The notes under the pieces are model-generated. The model was not told the origin of the DNA and ran no database searches. It saw only the letters and a program-made list of their open reading frames with translations. Below are positions 59,840-64,000 of a stretch of DNA of 64,000 bases, piece by piece. The stretch is from Turritopsis dohrnii (Eukaryota; Cnidaria; Hydrozoa; Anthoathecata; Oceaniidae): assembly GCA_027922465.2 (NCBI GenBank), contig BQMF02000172.1:682001-746000 (forward strand), given 5' to 3'. Each line of letters opens with the position of its first letter. Position 1 is the first letter of the stretch. The translations under genes and the position numbers were made by a program.

Positions 59840-60652
59840 TCATTTTACGCCATTCACAATATCAACAGGAGATAAGTTTGACCCGTCACAATTTTCAACT
59901 AATTCCACAAACGACAGCTGTCTGGTCAATTCACGAAACTGCTGCTTATTAATGTCCACTTTGCTACGACTTTTATCGAAGAATATCGCTTCATCTTTAA
60001 AGCGATACTTTAAAACATCGAGGACTTTTTGCAAATCTTCGATGGAATCAAACTTCAGCCATTTCTTTAATTTCGTTAACGGAAAAGCGATTACCTTGCT
60101 GCTGTATGCGACATTCAGCACGTATAAAAACTCCACTCTCATTCGAGTGAATTCGTGGATAAGACAGCAAGCTTGTAGAAATGATAATCTCTCCAGGCTT
60201 TGAAAGCATCGATAATAGTTCCGCAAATGCAGAAGCCTGGCTGTATGCAATGCATTGCAAGTCATCTTGCTCTTGGCTTGGACCAATGCCTCGTTTATAC
60301 AGGCAGTATTGTTTATGTTCCATAAAATATAATAGGACTGGAATTCGTCATAATTTGAAAGAACGTCGTCAGCACTTTCCAGGGAAGCAACCTCGAAAGC
60401 GCTCAGCAAGCTCGACATATATGTACTCAGTAAGCTTTGGTTAAGCACTGGATCGAAGTCACGTGGCTTTTCCCCCTCAAGAACATACGAAATGTAGACA
60501 TGATAACGCACAATTTTTTCCAACAACGGAATGGACAGTTTCCATGACAACTGCTGGACAACCACATCTTGTCGGATAGCTCGCAGTCGATCGGTGACAA
60601 AGTTGGTGGTAACCAGCCAACTATGTCCGTGTTTATATACATCCAGAAGTCC
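59840..60652 (-). CDS. SAC3D1: SAC3 domain-containing protein 1-like (SAC3/GANP family), 5' end missing
   Basis: One long exon of 813 bases, entered after acceptor TATTCAG and ending at a stop at 59840. The first ATG-less open frame must be extended upstream, because the conserved SAC3 segment (LLDVYKHG, VTDRLRAIRQDVVVQQL) lies before any in-frame ATG. Further family features follow: FQSYYILWNIN, a helical run of leucines, LSFLQACCLIHEFTRMRVEFL, and a winged-helix-like end (FPLTKLKKWLKFDSIEDLQ...DEAIFFD). SAC3D1 is linked to centrosomes and spindle; larger relatives act in mRNA export. The N-terminal exon with the usual GTC.DMCP motif was not found between here and the next gene at 63853, where transposons have accumulated. 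Confidence 0.8.
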   Translation of the reverse strand, partial: GLLDVYKHGHSWLVTTNFVTDRLRAIRQDVVVQQLSWKLSIPLLEKIVRYHVYISYVLEGEKPRDFDPVLNQSLLSTYMSSLLSAFEVASLESADDVLSNYDEFQSYYILWNINNTACINEALVQAKSKMTCNALHTARLLHLRNYYRCFQSLERLSFLQACCLIHEFTRMRVEFLYVLNVAYSSKVIAFPLTKLKKWLKFDSIEDLQKVLDVLKYRFKDEAIFFDKSRSKVDINKQQFRELTRQLSFVELVENCDGSNLSPVDIVNGVK

Positions 60653-60806
60653 TGAATACGAATAACATTGCAGAGAGATTTAAATGAAAAAACAATAAAA
60701 AACAACAGCTAGTTTAAAGAATTTTATTGTTTAGTTGAGCATGCACATTGTGTGTAACATAAAATGTAAGCAATATATGTGACGTTCCAGGGGATTTTGA
60801 TAACAA

Positions 60807-60932
60807 ACGATATTAACGTAAATATCGTTATTTACATTAATATCGTTAATGGAATTATAGATTAACGTAATTATCGTTAATTTTTATCGTTAATATCGTA
60901 AGAGCACAGATTACCGTTATTATCGTTAAAAA
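60807..60932. repeat. Cluster of ATCGTTA / TAACGAT words
   Basis: At least seven ATCGTTA or TAACGT-type words occur in about 125 bases (for example ATATCGTTATTTACATTA, TTATCGTTAATTTTTATCG, ATTATCGTTAAA), in both orientations. It lies upstream of the SAC3D1 exon. It may be a degenerate short repeat or an array of binding sites. Confidence 0.65.
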
Positions 60933-62084
60933 AACTTCGTTCCAAGTCTTTTGTTAATAGTTTTCACATTCGTGTATGCGTCATTTTTGGAAAGTTACAG
61001 TGTGACGGGGGGTACTTATTTAGTTAGTATTTGCTAAATAAAAATAAAAAGTTTCCAAAAGACATTTTTTATTTTGTTGATAAATTTTGCTTTGCATTTA
61101 GATGTTTTTTTTTTAATAACCTAATAATTTTTCCAGGGGTGATTTTGTGAATCTTCGCAATTATTTTCACCCCACATCTTCAAATATGCGTTGCGTTGTA
61201 CCATTGCACGATTTTTCTCGCATGGTCGTTCTTCTTTGGGATGGCGTGTGGCAAAGTTTGGATCATGGTATGTATCTTTTTAAATCTTTCAATTAGAGAT
61301 GTTTTAATACTCAATTCAGTGTGAAAACATAACTTTTCTTACTTGCGTGTCGCACATCCCCTTTAGTTCATTTAAACTGACCTGTCTTTGTGTAGGTCTT
61401 ACCATCTTCACAACATGAGCAAACATGACGATGTAGATCAAAAATCTTTGTCGTTGGAGATAATCATTTCTTCTGGTTTCTTCATGATCAAACCGGCTAT
61501 CTTCTGTGTTTATTCTTTTGGATTTTTTATCTTATCTTTCTTATTTTGTTCCATACTATCTAAGCACCCCCAATCCCCCCACCCACCACCCCCGGCTACA
61601 AGGTTGTTTATATATATTCCAACCAGAGAGTACCGTGATTAAATAATTAATTAAATTAATTGGGTTATATTAATTGGAGTCTTGTAATAGCAGAAGCTTT
61701 TCGATTTATTTAATCATTTCAATGTAACAAATTCTAAAAATGAAAACATCTTTTTATACGTACACATAAAATTACTCTCTGTACAGTGTGTCCCAGAGAA
61801 TTTCGGTCTGAGATTTTAACAGTTCATAACTTTTCACACATATATCAGATTTCCGCATTTTTTACACCATTCGATAGGATTTTATTCATAGATTTTAAAC
61901 ATATACATTTTGTTCTCCAAAACCTTTTAGTTTGGAAACAATTAAGGATTTTACCATGAAAAAATCCAATTATCTTCTTAATGGTTAATTAACACATCTT
62001 TCAATAACACCTATCAAAGGTCATTATCAAAAACAATACCAAAGTCAAGTGACTGTAAAACACAAGAGTCATTAAAAACAAAAC

Positions 62085-62215
62085 TTTAAGCTGTCTCAAC
62101 ATGTCCCCCGTTTCTCTTGACACAGCGATTTGCTGTTGCTGTCATAAAGATTGGCGAATAAAATTTTGATTTTGTCTAAGATTATTTGCTGCGTCAACAA
62201 TTTTACTTCTCAACT
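62085..62215 (-). pseudogene. mariner-type transposase C-terminal remnant
   Basis: Minus-strand fragments read SLSELRSKIVDAANNLRQ and, after a frameshift, NRCVKRNGGHVETA. A (R)CI..NGGHFE-like motif closes many IS630/Tc1/mariner-type transposases, after a helix with I..A...I. The catalytic residues are not preserved. Confidence 0.65.
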
Positions 62216-62467
62216 CTGATAGACTCTGGATCTCAGTGGAGATAAGTTTTTGCAGCAACTAAAGATTGCTCATATGATGTCAAAAAATTTTTGTAGAAGC
62301 CCCCGTCTCACAATTTTTAACTTTGTGATGAGATTATAATTTTAGTGTGTTCAACAACACCAAGACATGTTCTTAATAAACAAACGAATAATCGCACGTG
62401 GAAACTTACTTTTATTAACCATTAAGGAGTTAATGACCGTGAAAGTTTAAAGAAATCCTTATAACTA

Positions 62468-63063
62468 CAGTGTGTATCAAAATGTCTTATCCACCAACTT
62501 TCAAGGCGTATATCTCATTACATGTCTCATAAAATATTGGGAATTTTATATCACAAGAAAGAGCTTTTCGTGCTGTATCCATAAATATAAAATGTTTGCC
62601 AAAATATTTGTTCTTTGATAAGATATTGAAGAAAAACTCAACGATTTGGCTCATTAAATTCTTAAAAGTCAATTAACTCATTTTACAATGAAGGCCATTT
62701 GTAAACACAATAAAAAAATTAAAAATTTTATTTGAAATTTTTATGATTAGTTGTTATGGGAAATTGATACGCAAAGCTATACTTAAAGTTTTCTAAAGGC
62801 TTCATCAGCAAAACAAAAGAAAATTACACCATTAAAAATTCATTAGCATGTCAGTTAATTGACTTTTAAGAATTCAATGAACCAAATCGTTGAGTTTTTC
62901 TTCAATATCTTATCGAAGAACAAATATTTTGGCAAACATTTTATATTAATGGATACAGCACGAAAAGCTCTTTCTTGTGATATAAAATTCCCAATATTTT
63001 ATAAGATATGTAATGAGATATACGCCTTGAAAGTTGGTGGATAAGACATTTTGATACACACTG
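62468..63063. mobile_element. Foldback DNA element nested in the mariner-like transposon
   Basis: 596 bp, flanked by TA (62466-62467, 63064-63065). The two arms are about 210 bases each (62468-62680 and 62851-63063), nearly identical in inverted orientation, starting CAGTGTGTATCAAAATGTC. The same 61-codon reading frame appears in both arms only because they are copies of each other; it is not a gene. Confidence 0.85.
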
Positions 63064-63258
63064 TACAAAGGAATTGGACTAAATTATTTAAAATATAGGT
63101 TTTTAAAATCCTTGAAAGAAATGCTATCGAATGATGTAAAAATCTCTAAAATCTCATGTATGTGTGAAAAGTTATAGCTGCTTAAAATCTCAGACCGAAA
63201 TTCTCTGGGACACACTGTATATTAGTTTAAAATAGCTGTCTTTGTATTATCGTGCCTC

Positions 63259-63423
63259 ATAAAGGCGAATATGCACTTGGGATAATTGTCTACGGACCGG
63301 ATCGGTTCGCAAAAGAATAGACCACGTGAAAACATTACGTATTATTTTCGCGTGGTCTATTGTTTAGCGAACCGATCCGGTCCGGTTTGCGGACAATTAT
63401 CTGAAGTGGATATTCGCCTTAAC
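63259..63423. mobile_element. MITE with TAAGGCGAATA ends
   Basis: About 165 bp. Outer arms AAGGCGAATA and TATTCGCCTT; inner arms GGACCGGATCGGTTCGC and GCGAACCGATCCGGTCC; a central AATAGACCACGTGAAAA with its complement. Nearly the whole element is one palindrome. Confidence 0.82.
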
Positions 63424-63432
63424 GTAAACCAT

Positions 63433-63595
63433 AAAGGCCGGTTTCCAGCTCATTCGCTGTGGTCGCGCGACTGAGCGAACAGCTTTTTCATTCGCTCAGT
63501 AGTTCAAATGATTTGAACTACCAGGCGAATGAGATTACGTCAGCCAATCAATAATCAGTTCGCTCGATTCGCGCGACCAAGTGGAAACCCGCCTT
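63433..63595. mobile_element. MITE with AAGGCCGGTTTCC ends
   Basis: About 160 bp. The left AAAGGCCGGTTTCCAG mirrors the right TGGAAACCCGCCTT, with inner GGTCGCGCGA/TCGCGCGACC and a small AGTTCAAATGATTTGAACT hairpin. TAA/TTA borders suggest a 3-base target duplication. Confidence 0.78.
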
Positions 63596-63599
63596 AATA

Positions 63600-63701
63600 C
63601 AGTTTAACTCGTGTAATTCGAATCTCAACGGGAATTCAAAATTTGTTCGGATTACACGAGTTTCGGATTATAGGAGTTTTCGATTTACATGAGTTAAACT
63701 G
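63600..63701. mobile_element. Short pogo-type MITE
   Basis: 102 bp between two TA dinucleotides (63598-63599, 63702-63703). The left CAGTTTAACTCGTGTAA mirrors the right TTACATGAGTTAAACTG. Confidence 0.85.
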
Positions 63702-63852
63702 TATGTGAGCTGAATGTATTTAAAAATAGCTATATTCGTATTTACAACGTCTTGCATCACAATTTATCTGTCAGAATGCAGTTCAACAAAGCTCTCCACT
63801 TCACTATCAACCCCATTTCTGAGGCGGGAGATTAAAAAAAAGAAAAGAAAAT

Positions 63853-64000
63853 TCATTTAGGTGCTTCCCGTATAGCTGGTGCTGGAGCAACAGTATCCTC
63901 GATACCTGCCAAACAAAAGGGCCTTATTTCTTTGTACAGATATTCTTTACGGTCTCCTGACAATCCTGCCGGTTTTATTTCAGGTGGTATATCTTTCGAT
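63853..64000 (-). CDS. Last exon of an unrecognised gene, running off the right edge
   Basis: An open frame from the edge to a TGA at 63853-63855, about 48 codons. It reads KPAGLSGDRKEYLYKEIRPF, then CLAGIEDTVAPAPAIREAPK at the very end. The composition is clearly protein-like, and the frame ends cleanly. I do not recognise the family. It could be a small protein's C-terminus; no membrane segment or domain is visible in this part. Confidence 0.5.
   Translation of the reverse strand, partial: SKDIPPEIKPAGLSGDRKEYLYKEIRPFCLAGIEDTVAPAPAIREAPK

Larger units (their letters stand above)
61794..63217 (-). mobile_element. Degenerate mariner/Tc1-like transposon, split by a second element
   Basis: Flanked by TA (61792-61793, 63218-63219). 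The ends CAGTGTGTCCCAGAGAATTTC and its exact complement continue as arms through CGGTCTGAGATTTTAA. The interior has a transposase remnant on the minus strand and a nested element at 62468-63063; without the insert it would be about 0.8 kb. Confidence 0.85.

Noticed and set aside
61388..61642. 84-codon plus-strand frame with a hydrophobic stretch
   Set aside because: Hydrophobic run followed by a proline-rich low-complexity tail; no homology recognised and no supporting gene structure.
62487..63044. Two near-identical 61-codon frames on opposite strands
   Set aside because: They are the two arms of the foldback element at 62468-63063 and not duplicated genes.
1..64000. tRNA, rRNA, operons or CRISPR arrays anywhere in the window
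   Set aside because: None seen by eye; gene structure is clearly eukaryotic and monocistronic. A tRNAscan/Rfam search would be decisive.

Overview
This window looks like AT-rich nuclear DNA from an early-branching animal. The genes are spliced with GT-AG introns. One of them is Mos, an animal oocyte-maturation kinase, and the intergenic space and introns are full of small inverted-repeat transposons. My best guess is a cnidarian, probably a hydrozoan, but no rRNA or other marker in the window settles this.

Left edge (1-0.9 kb, minus strand): the first three coding exons of a TCERG1/CA150-like transcription elongation regulator, running off the left edge. From 0.9 to 10 kb I find no complete gene. 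This stretch holds a decayed coding remnant split by a MITE (3.4-4.1 kb), a pair of inverted repeat arms, a 5'-truncated LINE inserted into one arm (5.0-6.5 kb), and several MITEs.

10.0-15.6 kb (plus): a two-exon GT31 beta-1,3-galactosyltransferase-like gene. Its signal-anchor exon is separated from the catalytic exon by a 4.5 kb intron. That intron contains a dead pogo/Tigger-like transposon and other repeats.

17.9-42.6 kb (minus): one very large, multi-exon CFAP47 gene (ciliary central-apparatus protein with a calponin-homology domain). It is head to head with an intronless CLPTM1 gene (42.8-44.7 kb, plus); the two start codons are only 227 bp apart.

46.5-50.1 kb: a foldback element built of palindromic units, then a frameshifted Ty3/gypsy-type retrotransposon on the minus strand. 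54.1-55.6 kb (minus): a two-exon Mos kinase. 59.8-60.7 kb (minus): the main exon of a SAC3D1-like gene. 61.8-63.7 kb: nested mariner-like elements and three different MITEs. The right edge (63.85-64.0 kb, minus) has the last exon of an unrecognised gene.

These are independent eukaryotic genes, not an operon or pathway. The closest things to a functional arrangement are the CFAP47/CLPTM1 divergent pair and the transposon-expanded introns. I did not find a convincing novel system. The most notable items are the datable nested insertions, the foldback element, the intron-containing Mos, and several coding-like fragments I could not name.
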